Assembly (NCBI RefSeq): GCF_030124145.1
Contig: NZ_JASKMS010000046.1
Span: 1 to 44,861 of the forward strand
Direction: 5' to 3'
Source: Streptomyces sp. 378
GTDB lineage: Bacteria; Actinomycetota; Actinomycetes; Streptomycetales; Streptomycetaceae
DNA: 44,861 nucleotides
Shown here: piece by piece, positions 18,014 through 25,837 of the stretch
Numbering within the stretch: position 1 is the first letter of the stretch
How the letters are laid out: every line of letters starts with the position of its first letter
Position numbers and translations under genes: made by a program
The notes under the pieces: generated by a model
The model's input: only the letters and a program-made list of their open reading frames with translations
What the model was told of the DNA's origin: nothing
The model's database searches: none

Positions 18014-18069
18014 GCCGAGCCACCCGTCTCTCGGCTCCCGTTCCCTCTGACCTTCTGCCACTGAGGAAC
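18014..18069 (+). promoter_or_regulatory. Putative attenuator hairpins masking the cysteine dioxygenase ribosome site
   Basis: Two stems follow the Cys-leader ORF. Stem 1 pairs GCCGAG (18014-18019) with CTCGGC (18030-18035). Stem 2 pairs GTTCCCTC (18040-18047, one bulged C) with GAGGAAC (18063-18069), and GAGGAA is the only Shine-Dalgarno-like sequence before the dioxygenase ATG at 18081. In addition CAGCTG occurs both over the leader stop region (17982-17987) and at 18005-18010, allowing a competing pairing sensitive to where the ribosome sits. Folding was judged by eye only. Confidence 0.5.
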
Positions 18070-18080
18070 CACGCACCCCC

Positions 18081-18587
18081 ATGAACAGCGACAGCGACCT
18101 CCAGATCGCCGGTGACATCCTCGAAGTCACCCACCTCCTCCAGACCCCGCGCGAGCACCCGGCCACCGTCGCCGAGTTCGTCGGACTGGCCCGCTCCCTC
18201 GCCGAGGACCGCTCCCAGTGGGAGCACCTCGTCCGCTACGACGCGGTCAGCCGCTGGTACCACCGGCTGCGCACCGGCCCGGGCTACGAGGTGTGGCTGC
18301 TGTCCTGGGTGCCCGGGCAGGGCAGCGGGCTGCACGACCACGGCCGCTCCTCCGGTGTGCTGACCGTCCTGGAGGGCACGCTGACCGAGCGCACGGAGCG
18401 GGGCACGCGCGCCCTGCGCGAGGGCGCGCAGCGTGTGTTCGCGCCGGGGTACGTGCACGAGGTGGTGAACGACGCACTGGAGCCGGCGGTGAGCCTGCAC
18501 GTCTACTACCCGGGCCTCACCGAGATGCCGATGCACACGGCCCCGCACTGCGAGGCCCGGACCGTACCGGGTGCTCTGACCGCCTGA
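18081..18587 (+). CDS. Cysteine dioxygenase family protein
   Basis: 168-residue cupin enzyme expected to oxidise L-cysteine to cysteine sulfinate with O2 and non-haem Fe2+. The motif GSGLHDHGRSSG gives iron ligands H85 and H87, and YVHEVVN gives H126. AVSLHVYYPG carries S138-H140-Y142, equivalent to the catalytic Ser-His-Tyr triad of mammalian enzymes. The Cys that crosslinks to Tyr in mammalian enzymes is replaced by Gly (G92), as is usual in bacterial members. The ATG at 18081 lies 12 nt from GAGGAA. The adjacent cysteine-codon leader strongly suggests regulation by cysteine. Related thiol dioxygenases with other substrates (mercaptopropionate) cannot be excluded by sequence alone. Confidence 0.92.
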   Translation: MNSDSDLQIAGDILEVTHLLQTPREHPATVAEFVGLARSLAEDRSQWEHLVRYDAVSRWYHRLRTGPGYEVWLLSWVPGQGSGLHDHGRSSGVLTVLEGTLTERTERGTRALREGAQRVFAPGYVHEVVNDALEPAVSLHVYYPGLTEMPMHTAPHCEARTVPGALTA

Positions 18588-18662
18588 CCGGATGCCGTAG
18601 GCGGTCGACCGGATGTCGCGGGCGCCGACCGCTTGTCGCGGGCGCCTGCAAGACTGGCTCCC

Positions 18663-19622
18663 ATGCGCATTGTGGTTCTGGCAGGCGGCATCGGCGGTGC
18701 CCGGTTCCTGCGTGGTCTGAAGCGTGCCGTCCCGGACGCGGACATCACGGTCATCGGCAACACCGGGGACGACATCCACCTCTTCGGGCTGAAGGTCTGC
18801 CCGGACCTCGACACGGTGATGTACACGCTCGGCGGCGGCATCAACGAGGAGCAGGGCTGGGGTCGCGCCGACGAGACCTTCCACCTCAAGGAGGAGCTCG
18901 CGGGCTACGGCGTCGGGCCCGAGTGGTTCGGCCTGGGTGACCGGGACTTCGCCACGCACATCGTGCGGACGCAGATGATCGGCGCCGGGTACCCGCTGAG
19001 CGCGGTGACGGAGGCGCTGTGCGACCGCTGGAAGCCGGGCGTGCGGCTGATCCCCATGACCGACGACCGCGTCGAGACGCACGTGGCCGTCGAGATCGAC
19101 GGCGAGACCAAGGCCATCCACTTCCAGGAGTACTGGGTGCGGCTGCGCGCCTCGGTGCCCGCCCGGGCGGTCGTGCCGGTGGGAGCCGACCAGGCGAAGC
19201 CCGCGCCGGGTGTTCTGGAGGCCATCGCCGAGGCGGACGTGATCCTCTTCCCGCCGTCCAACCCGGTCGTGTCGATCGGCACGATCCTCGCCGTGCCCGG
19301 CGTCCGGGAGGCGATCGCCGACGCCGGGGTGCCGGTCGTCGGCCTCTCCCCCATCGTCGGTGACGCGCCCGTGCGGGGCATGGCCGACAAGGTGCTCGCC
19401 GCCGTGGGGGTCGAGTCGACCGCGACGGCGGTGGCCGAGCACTACGGCTCGGGCCTGCTGGACGGATGGCTCGTCGACTCGGTGGACGCGGGCGCGGTGG
19501 AGCGGGTCGAGGCGGCCGGGATCCGCTGCCGGGCCGTACCGCTGATGATGAGCGACACCGACGCCACCGCGCGCATGGCCCGGGAGGCGCTGGCCCTGGC
19601 CGAGGAGGTGCGGGGGGCGTGA
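18663..19622 (+). CDS. cofD: 2-phospho-L-lactate transferase (F420 biosynthesis, CofD/FbiA)
   Basis: 319-residue enzyme that joins the activated phospho-lactate/phosphoenolpyruvate moiety to the deazaflavin Fo to give (dehydro-)F420-0. The N-terminal MRIVVLAGGIGGARFLRGLKRAV is the family's glycine-rich nucleotide-binding loop; VIGNTGDDIHLFGLKVCPDLDTVMYTL and VILFPPSNPVVSIGTIL are further signature blocks. The ATG at 18663 coincides with the family N-terminus. The stop overlaps the start of the next gene in GTGA, a sign of translational coupling. F420 serves redox enzymes such as those in antibiotic modification. Confidence 0.96.
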   Translation: MRIVVLAGGIGGARFLRGLKRAVPDADITVIGNTGDDIHLFGLKVCPDLDTVMYTLGGGINEEQGWGRADETFHLKEELAGYGVGPEWFGLGDRDFATHIVRTQMIGAGYPLSAVTEALCDRWKPGVRLIPMTDDRVETHVAVEIDGETKAIHFQEYWVRLRASVPARAVVPVGADQAKPAPGVLEAIAEADVILFPPSNPVVSIGTILAVPGVREAIADAGVPVVGLSPIVGDAPVRGMADKVLAAVGVESTATAVAEHYGSGLLDGWLVDSVDAGAVERVEAAGIRCRAVPLMMSDTDATARMAREALALAEEVRGA

Positions 19623-20950
19623 GCACCGAGGTCACCGGCGAGGAGCGGGGCGCCGACGGGTACCGGGTGTGGGCCGTGCGCGGGATACCGGAGGTCGCGG
19701 CCGGGGACGATCTGGCCAAGCTGATCGCGGCCGCCGAGCCCGGACTGGCCGACGGGGACGTGCTGCTCGTCACCTCGAAGATCGTGTCCAAGGCCGAGGG
19801 CCGGATCGTCCCGGCCGCCGACCGGGAGGCCGCGATCGACGCGGAGACCGTACGGGTGGTCGCCCGTCGCGGCGGCCTGCGGATCGTGGAGAACCGGCAG
19901 GGCCTGGTCATGGCCGCGGCCGGGGTCGACGCGTCCAACACCCCGTCCGGGACGGTGCTGTTGCTGCCCGAGGACCCGGACGCCTCCGCCCGCGCCGTTC
20001 GCGACGGGCTGCGGGACGCCCTCGGCGTCGACGTCGGGGTGATCGTGACCGACACGTTCGGGCGGCCCTGGCGCGCCGGGCTGACGGATGTCGCGATCGG
20101 CGCCGCCGGAGTGCGCGTGCTCGACGATCTGCGCGGCGGCACGGACGCTCACGGCAATCCGCTCAGCGCCACCGTCGTCGCCACGGCCGATGAACTCGCC
20201 GCCGCGGGGGACCTCGTCAAGGGCAAGGCCGCGGGGCTCCCCGTCGCCGTGGTGCGCGGGCTCACGCACCTGGTGGCGGAGGGCGACGGCGGCGAGGGAG
20301 CGCGGGCCATGGTCCGCGGCGCCCGCGACGACATGTTCCGCCTCGGCACATCCGAGGCGGTCCGGCTGGCCGTGACCCAGCGGCGCACGGTCCGGGCCTT
20401 CACGGACGAACCCGTCGACACGGGTGCCGTACGCCGGGCCGTGGCCGCCGCCGTGACAGCGCCGGCACCGCACCACACCACCCCGTGGCGGTTCGTACTC
20501 CTGGAGTCGCGGGAGTCGCGGACGCGCCTGCTCGACGCCATGCGGGACGCGTGGATCGCCGATCTGCGGCGGGACGGCAAGACGGAGGAGTCCATCGCCA
20601 AGCGGGTCCGCCGCGGGGACGTCCTGCGCAACGCGCCCTACCTCGTCGTCCCCTGCCTGGTCATGGACGGCTCGCACACGTACGGCGACCCGCGGCGGGA
20701 CGATGCCGAGCGGGAGATGTTCGTGGTCGCCGCGGGCGCCGGCGTGCAGAATCTCCTGGTCGCGCTGGCCGGGGAACGGCTGGGCTCGGCATGGGTGTCG
20801 TCGACGATGTTCTGCCGGGACGTGGTGCGCGAGGTGCTGGAGCTGCCCGCGGACTGGGACCCGATGGGGGCGGTGGCGGTCGGGCATCCCGCGGAGGAAC
20901 CGCGACCGCGGCCCGGGCGGGACGCGGGGACGTTCATCGAGGTGCGGTGA
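19619..20950 (+). CDS. fbiB: F420-0:gamma-glutamyl ligase fused to nitroreductase (FbiB)
   Basis: 443-residue two-domain enzyme. Residues ~1-240 are CofE, which adds glutamates to F420-0 (VRGIPEVAAGDDLAKLIA, VLLVTSKIVSKAEGRIV, DTFGRPWRAGLTDVAIGAAG). Residues ~243-443 are a nitroreductase-fold FMN domain (AVTQRRTVRAFTDEPVDTGAVRRAV, VAAGAGVQNLLVALAGERLGSAWVSSTMF). In mycobacterial FbiB this second domain reduces dehydro-F420-0 using FMN and contributes to poly-glutamylation. The GTG start overlaps the cofD stop by 4 bp (19619-19622). With cofD it forms a two-gene F420 operon. Confidence 0.95.
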   Translation: MSTEVTGEERGADGYRVWAVRGIPEVAAGDDLAKLIAAAEPGLADGDVLLVTSKIVSKAEGRIVPAADREAAIDAETVRVVARRGGLRIVENRQGLVMAAAGVDASNTPSGTVLLLPEDPDASARAVRDGLRDALGVDVGVIVTDTFGRPWRAGLTDVAIGAAGVRVLDDLRGGTDAHGNPLSATVVATADELAAAGDLVKGKAAGLPVAVVRGLTHLVAEGDGGEGARAMVRGARDDMFRLGTSEAVRLAVTQRRTVRAFTDEPVDTGAVRRAVAAAVTAPAPHHTTPWRFVLLESRESRTRLLDAMRDAWIADLRRDGKTEESIAKRVRRGDVLRNAPYLVVPCLVMDGSHTYGDPRRDDAEREMFVVAAGAGVQNLLVALAGERLGSAWVSSTMFCRDVVREVLELPADWDPMGAVAVGHPAEEPRPRPGRDAGTFIEVR

Positions 20951-21011
20951 CAGGTGCCGGGCGGCGCCTACCCTCGTAGGGCTGCTCTTACGGATCCCGA
21001 GGACTTCATTC

Positions 21012-22046
21012 ATGGCAGGACGGTTCGCTCCGCGGCCCACGCTCCCCCACGGCCCGAAAGGCGTGGGAGGTGCCCCCATGCCGGTGCGCGGCGGGCAGGT
21101 CGCCGTCCCCCCGGGGATGCCGCGGCAGGCCACGGGGCCGGGGCGGGTGCGCGAGTGGGTGCCGGACGGGCCGCTGGATCTCGGCCTGGTGCTCGGACCG
21201 CTGCGGCGCGGGCCCGGCGATCCGACGTTCCGGGCGACGACGGACGGGTCCGTGTGGCGGACCAGTCTCACTCCGGCCGGGCCCGGCACGCTACGGGTGT
21301 GCGCGTACGGCGGTGGGGTGCGCGGGGAGGCCTGGGGGCCCGGAGCGGAGTGGCTGCTGGAGCGGCTGCCGGAGCTGCTCGGGGCGGCGGACGATCCGTC
21401 GGCGTTCGTGCCGCGGCACCGGCTGCTGGCTTCGGCCCGGCATCGGCGGCCGGGGTTGCGGCTGACGCGGAGCGGGCTCGTGATGGAGTCCTTGATCCCG
21501 TCGATCCTGGAACAGAAGGTCACGACCGACGAGGCGTACCGGGCGTGGCGGCTGCTGGTGCGGAAGTTCGGGGAGCCGGCGCCGGGACCCGCGCCCGAGC
21601 GGATGTACGTCATGCCCGCGCCTCGGACCTGGGCCCTGATCCCGTCGTGGGAGTGGCATCGGGCCGGGGTCGACAACAAGCGGGCGTCCACGATCCTGCG
21701 TGCGGTGCGGGTCGCCGCGCGGCTGGAGCAGGCCGTGGAGATGGAGCCCGGGGCGGCTCGGGCGCGGTTGGAGCTGGTGCCGGGGGTCGGGCCGTGGACC
21801 TCCGCGGAGACGGTGCAGCGCAGTCACGGGGCGGCGGACGAGGTGACGGTCGGGGACCTGCATCTGCCCGGGATCGTGGGGTGGGCGCTGGCCGGGGACC
21901 GGGACGCGGACGACGCGGTGATGCTGGAGCTGCTGGAGCCGTACGCGGGGCAGCGGCATCGGGCGGCCCGGCTGATCCTGCTGAGCGGGAGGGTTCCGGC
22001 GCGCAGGGCACCGAAGATGCCCCGGTGGGATATCGGGCAGCTCTGA
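21012..22046 (+). CDS. DNA-3-methyladenine glycosylase family (HhH-GPD, AlkA-like)
   Basis: 344-residue base-excision repair protein predicted to remove alkylated bases. An N-terminal beta domain is followed by the helix-hairpin-helix core: LIPSILEQKVTTDEAYRAWRLL, then LVPGVGPWTSAETVQRSHG (about 254-272) and the probable catalytic Asp in VTVGDLHLPGIVGW (about residue 282). ATG at 21012 has GAGGA nine bases upstream; an in-frame ATG at 21078 has GGGAGGTG upstream and is a real alternative. The intervening residues are encoded by a palindromic repeat-like element (21042-21069), so the short form may be ancestral. The stop codon lies inside the first unit of the 77-bp repeat array. Confidence 0.85.
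   Translation: MAGRFAPRPTLPHGPKGVGGAPMPVRGGQVAVPPGMPRQATGPGRVREWVPDGPLDLGLVLGPLRRGPGDPTFRATTDGSVWRTSLTPAGPGTLRVCAYGGGVRGEAWGPGAEWLLERLPELLGAADDPSAFVPRHRLLASARHRRPGLRLTRSGLVMESLIPSILEQKVTTDEAYRAWRLLVRKFGEPAPGPAPERMYVMPAPRTWALIPSWEWHRAGVDNKRASTILRAVRVAARLEQAVEMEPGAARARLELVPGVGPWTSAETVQRSHGAADEVTVGDLHLPGIVGWALAGDRDADDAVMLELLEPYAGQRHRAARLILLSGRVPARRAPKMPRWDIGQL
21042..21080. repeat. REP-like palindrome inside the glycosylase N-terminus
   Basis: CTCCCCCACG (21042-21051) pairs with CGTGGGAG (21062-21069) across one bulged C, followed by GTGCCCCCATG. Elements of this shape (CTCCCCCAC...GTGGGAG...GCCCCC) are common between Streptomyces genes. Here it is translated as TLPHGPKGVGGAPM. Confidence 0.6.
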
Positions 22047-22860
22047 ACTGTCGGGGGTGGAGGCGCTCGGCGTCGGTCGGGGGGCACATGCGGTGGGCCT
22101 CGGACGCTCGGCCCCAGTGCTGAACCGTCGGCGGTCGAGACGCTCGGCGTCAGTCGGCGGGGCAGGTGCGGTGGGCCTCCAATACTCGGCGCCAGTGCTG
22201 AACCGTCGGCGGTCGAGACGCTCGGCGTCAGTCGGCGGGGCAGGTGCGGTGGGCCTCCAATACTCGGCGCCAGTGCTGAACCGTCGGCGGTCGAGACGCT
22301 CGGCGTCAGTCGGCGGGGCAGGTGCGGTGGGCCTCCAATACTCGGCGCCAGTGCTGAACCGTCGGCGGTCGAGACGCTCGGCGTCAGTCGGCGGGGCAGG
22401 TGCGGTGGGCCTCCAATACTCGGCGCCAGTGCTGAACCGTCGGCGGTCGAGACGCTCGGCGCCGACCGGGGGGCACATGCGGTGGGCCTCCAATACTCGG
22501 CCCCAGTGCTGAACCGTCGGCGGTCGAGACGCTCGGCGCCGACCGGGGGGCACATGCGGTGGGCCTCCAATACTCGGCCCCAGTGCTGAACCGTCGGCGG
22601 TCGAGACGCTCGGCGCCGACCGGGGGGCACATGCGGTGGGCCTCCAATACTCGGCCCCAGTGCTGAACCGTCGGCGGTCGAGACGCTCGGCGCCGACCGG
22701 GGGGCACATGCGGTGGGCCTCGGACGCTCGGCCCCAGTGCTGAACCGTCGGGGGTCGAGACGCTCGACGTCGACCGGGGGGCACATGCGGTGGGCCTCGA
22801 ATACTCGGCGGCGGGGTGCTGGACTGTCGGCGGTCGAGGCCCTGACGTCGGCCGGAGGGC
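22042..22860. repeat. Tandem array of about ten 77/78-bp repeats
   Basis: Units begin with GCTGAACCGTCGG or a variant at 22042, 22119, 22197, 22275, 22353, 22431, 22508, 22585, 22662, 22739 and a decayed partial at 22818. The units at 22119, 22197, 22275 and 22353 are 78 bp and carry CGGCGTCAGTCGGCGGGGCAG; units from 22431 on are mostly 77 bp and carry CGGCGCCGACCGGGGGGCAC. Copies within a class are almost identical. The 78-bp class keeps one frame open, which makes spurious repeat-coding frames on both strands. Each unit can form small hairpins, GACGC/GCGTC in the first class and CGGTCG/CGACCG in the second. The array begins over the glycosylase stop codon. No function is known. Confidence 0.92.
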
Positions 22861-22997
22861 GGGTGGGTGCGCACCTCGGCGCGACCAGGTGCCGCTGCGC
22901 CCACCCTCCCCCGAGCTCTCGGCTTCCCTGAGCAGGGGCCCCATCGGCCCTGGCGGCACGCATGCCCCCCGGCTGAGTGCGGCGGCCCCTGCGTGTC
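22861..22997. other. Non-coding stretch after the repeat array
   Basis: 137 bp between the end of the array and the convergent nucleotidyltransferase gene. No gene or clean terminator was recognised. Confidence 0.5.
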
Positions 22998-24080
22998 CTA
23001 CTGGTCCGAGGAGAAGCGGACCGCTCCTGCCGGGATGCGGGCGTCGCACCATATGCGGGCGCCCTCCAGGAGTTCGTTGTCGGCGCCGATCACCGCGCCG
23101 TCGCCGATGACCGTGCCCGTGAGGACCGAGCGTTGGCCGACGCGGGCCCGGGTGCCGATCAGGGAGTCGGTGATGACCGCGCCCGGCTCGATGACCGCGC
23201 CCGGGAGGATCGTGCTGCCGAAAACCCGCGCGCCCTCCGCGACGAAGGCCCCCTCGCCCACCACCGTGCCGCCCGACAGCTTGGCGTCGGAGGCCACTTG
23301 GGCCGTGGGCAGGACGAGGCGGTCGCCGCAGCGGCCCGGGACGGCGGGCGACGGGGCCCGGCCGAGGACCAGGTCCGCCGAGCCCCGCACGAAGGCCGCC
23401 GGGGTGCCCAGGTCGAGCCAGTACGTCGAGTCCACCATGCCCTGGAGGTGCGCGCCGGCCGACAGGAGACCGGGGAAGGTCTCCCGCTCCACCGACACCG
23501 GCCTGCCCAGCGGGATCGAGTCGATGACCGAGCGGCGGAAGACGTACGCCCCCGCGTTGATCTGGTCGGTGACGATCTCCTCGGGGGCCTGCGGCTTCTC
23601 CAGGAACGCCAGCACCCTGCCCGTGTCGTCGGTGGGGACCAGGCCGTAGGCGCGCGGGTCCGTGACCTTGGTGAGGTGCAGGGAGACGTCCGCGCCGGTC
23701 GTCTCGTGGGTGTCGACGAGGGCCCGGATGTCCAGGCCCGTCAGGATGTCGCCGTTGAAGATCAGGACCGGGTCGTCGGGGCCGGAGTGCAGCCGGGAGG
23801 CCACGTTGCGGATGGCGCCGCCGGTGCCGAGCGGCTCCTCCTCCGTGACGTACTCCAGGTGGAGTCCCAGCGCGGAGCCGTCACCGAAGTACGGCTCGAA
23901 GACCTCGGCCAGATAGGACGTGGCCAGGACGATGTGCTCGACGCCCGCGGCTCTCGCTCTGGCCAGCTGGTGCGTGAGGAAGGGCACCCCGGCCGCCGGA
24001 ACCATGGGCTTGGGTGTGTGCACCGTGAGCGGGCGCAGCCGGGTGCCCTTGCCGCCGACCAGGAGGATCGCTTCTGTCAC
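22998..24080 (-). CDS. Sugar-1-phosphate nucleotidyltransferase (mannose-1-phosphate guanylyltransferase type)
   Basis: 360-residue two-domain enzyme. Residues ~1-235 are the nucleotidyltransferase domain: LVGGKGTRLRPLTVHTPKPMVPAAG (nucleotide-binding loop), LGTGGAIRNV, FNGDIL (metal-binding Asp) and EKPQAPEEIVTDQINAGAYVF. Residues ~255-355 are a left-handed beta-helix of hexapeptide repeats (GTVVGEGAFVAEGARVFGSTILPGAVIEPGAVI). It resembles actinobacterial GDP-mannose pyrophosphorylases, which fits with manA and manB in the same window, but nucleotide and sugar specificity are not certain. It starts with GTG at 24080. The mycobacterial counterpart sits beside rhamnosyltransferase genes. Confidence 0.9.
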   Translation of the reverse strand: MTEAILLVGGKGTRLRPLTVHTPKPMVPAAGVPFLTHQLARARAAGVEHIVLATSYLAEVFEPYFGDGSALGLHLEYVTEEEPLGTGGAIRNVASRLHSGPDDPVLIFNGDILTGLDIRALVDTHETTGADVSLHLTKVTDPRAYGLVPTDDTGRVLAFLEKPQAPEEIVTDQINAGAYVFRRSVIDSIPLGRPVSVERETFPGLLSAGAHLQGMVDSTYWLDLGTPAAFVRGSADLVLGRAPSPAVPGRCGDRLVLPTAQVASDAKLSGGTVVGEGAFVAEGARVFGSTILPGAVIEPGAVITDSLIGTRARVGQRSVLTGTVIGDGAVIGADNELLEGARIWCDARIPAGAVRFSSDQ

Positions 24081-24215
24081 GTGTCGTCTCTGCTTCCTGC
24101 CGGGACCGGCCGAACTGTCTTTCGGCCGGTCAGTGTATGCAGACCGTTCCGTGGCGCCTTCGTTGGCCGTGCGGCATTCCGCCCCCCTGTCCCCCGTCGG
24201 TGGTGAGACGTGTGG

Positions 24216-25712
24216 TCAGCGACCCTGGTAGCGGGCCGCCTTGGAGCGGGCCGAGCCGAGCTTTCCGTAGAGCTTGCGTCCCGGGCACTCGGTGATGAAG
24301 CCGTCCCGGTGCCCCGAGATCACGTTCAGCCGTACCTTCCTGCCCTTGGGGTGGAGATTGCTGCCGGCCGACTTCAGGGAGGTCTTTCCCTTCGGGTTGA
24401 CCCGGTACAGCCCCAGCTTCCACGCGGTCAGCCGGGCGACGGCCTTGACCGCGGCCTTCGACGGCTTGGTGGCGCCGTAGGACCCGAGGACGGCGATCCC
24501 CATGCTGTTGCTGTTGAAACCAAGCGTGTGCGCGCCGAGGACCGGCCTCGCCACGCCCCCGGCGCGGCCCTCGTAGATCTTTCCGCACTTGTCGATGAGG
24601 AAGTTGTAGCCGACGTCGCGCCAGCCCATGCTCCGGACGTGGTAGCGGTAGATACTGCGGATGAGTGAGGGAACCTGCGAGCAGCGGTAGTTGTTGCCGC
24701 TGGCCGTGTGGTGCACGAAGGCCGCCTTGACCTTCTTCGTGTACCGGAAGCCGCTCTGGCGCAAGCCCTCGTCCGCGCCCCAGCCGCGCCGCGTGACGAT
24801 ACCCGGGCGCGGTCCGATGTACGGCTTCGCCCGCCGCTGCTGCCCGGTCGGCTCGCCGGCCTCGAGGGCGAGGGACTCCTGCTCGGTCTCGGTGCGGTTC
24901 AGTGCCGCGATCTCGGTGGCGTCGAGGGGGGCGAGGTCGGCGTTGACGGCGGCGGCGTCGGTGAACGCGGAGGCCTCGGCGTTCAGGACGCCGAGGCGGG
25001 GGCCGTCCGCGACGGCGCCGCGGGACGGGTCCTCGTCCTCGCCGGGGTCGACGAGTTCGAGGCGCAGGCCGGACGGCAGCGGGGGTGCGGCGTGCGGGTG
25101 GCGGGCGCCCGCGGTGTGCCCGGCGGAGTCGGTCGCCGTGCCGTCGGACTCGGAGCGGACCCGGATTTCGACGCCGTCGGAGTCGCCCACCCACAGGGGG
25201 GCCGTGGCACCGCGGACCCGTCCCGAGGCTCTCTCGGGGGTGTCCGGGTCGGCGGCGTGGTCGGCGTTGTGGGTCTCCACGTCCTGCCAGCCCGACCAGG
25301 TGCCGGTACCGGCGGCGCGGGTGCGGACCTGGACGCAGCCGTGCAGTTCGGCGTCGGGGTCGTCCCAGACGACGCCGACGAGGGAGAAGTGGCGTACGGC
25401 ACGGCGGGTCAGGCCCTGTTCGGCGGCGGGGGCGGGGGGCGTGGCGCGGTCGCGGGTGAGGGGTTCGAGGGGGAGGGACTGGGTGCTGCCGGCGGCGTAC
25501 GGTCCGGCCGCGCGCCGGTCGGCCGGGGTCGTGGCCGGGGTGCCCGCGCGGGGCGCGGGTCTCACCGTCGTGGCGGCTTCCGCGGCCGACACCGGTCTCG
25601 CCGTCGCCGCGAGGGCGGGAGGGGTGAGGGGAAGGGCCAGGGCGGCCGCACAGGTGACACCGATCGAGGAAGCAAGGAATCCACGCATGTCCCTGATCTT
25701 GGGCTTAGTCAT
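24216..25712 (-). CDS. Secreted N-acetylmuramoyl-L-alanine amidase (PGRP / amidase_2 type)
   Basis: 498-residue exported protein. A signal peptide (SSIGVTCAAALALPLTPPALAA) ends near residue 36. A long Ala/Pro-rich region with a WxxWQDVETHNADHA motif follows, and the catalytic domain is at about 305-498. Zinc and catalytic marks: FVHHTASGNNY (first His ligand), GYNFLIDKCGKIYEGRAGG, PVLGAHTLGFNSNSMGIAVLG (second His region) and ISGHRDGFITECPG (third ligand set). RRGWGADEGLRQSG just before is typical of actinobacterial peptidoglycan-recognition amidases. It should cut the bond between muramic acid and the stem peptide. Starts MTKPKIRD at 25712 or MRGFLAS at 25688 are both possible; either keeps the signal peptide. 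Confidence 0.92.
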   Translation of the reverse strand: MTKPKIRDMRGFLASSIGVTCAAALALPLTPPALAATARPVSAAEAATTVRPAPRAGTPATTPADRRAAGPYAAGSTQSLPLEPLTRDRATPPAPAAEQGLTRRAVRHFSLVGVVWDDPDAELHGCVQVRTRAAGTGTWSGWQDVETHNADHAADPDTPERASGRVRGATAPLWVGDSDGVEIRVRSESDGTATDSAGHTAGARHPHAAPPLPSGLRLELVDPGEDEDPSRGAVADGPRLGVLNAEASAFTDAAAVNADLAPLDATEIAALNRTETEQESLALEAGEPTGQQRRAKPYIGPRPGIVTRRGWGADEGLRQSGFRYTKKVKAAFVHHTASGNNYRCSQVPSLIRSIYRYHVRSMGWRDVGYNFLIDKCGKIYEGRAGGVARPVLGAHTLGFNSNSMGIAVLGSYGATKPSKAAVKAVARLTAWKLGLYRVNPKGKTSLKSAGSNLHPKGRKVRLNVISGHRDGFITECPGRKLYGKLGSARSKAARYQGR

Positions 25713-25837
25713 ATAAATCTGTCCATTTGGGATGTGACAGGTCGTCGGCCGGGTTCGGCCGAACCGGTGGCGGATTCGCGGCGGGGCGGCGGGCGGGCCG
25801 TTGGGCGGGGGCGGGTGCGCCGCGTACGCTTGCGCGG

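Noticed and set aside
22042..22860. CRISPR array
   Set aside because: Units are 77/78 bp with no unique spacers between them and there are no cas genes; it is a plain tandem repeat.
22057..22963. Repeat-coding open frames on both strands within the 77/78-bp array
   Set aside because: Open frames arise because the 78-bp unit is a multiple of three and GC-rich; they lack normal codon bias, ribosome sites and known domains.
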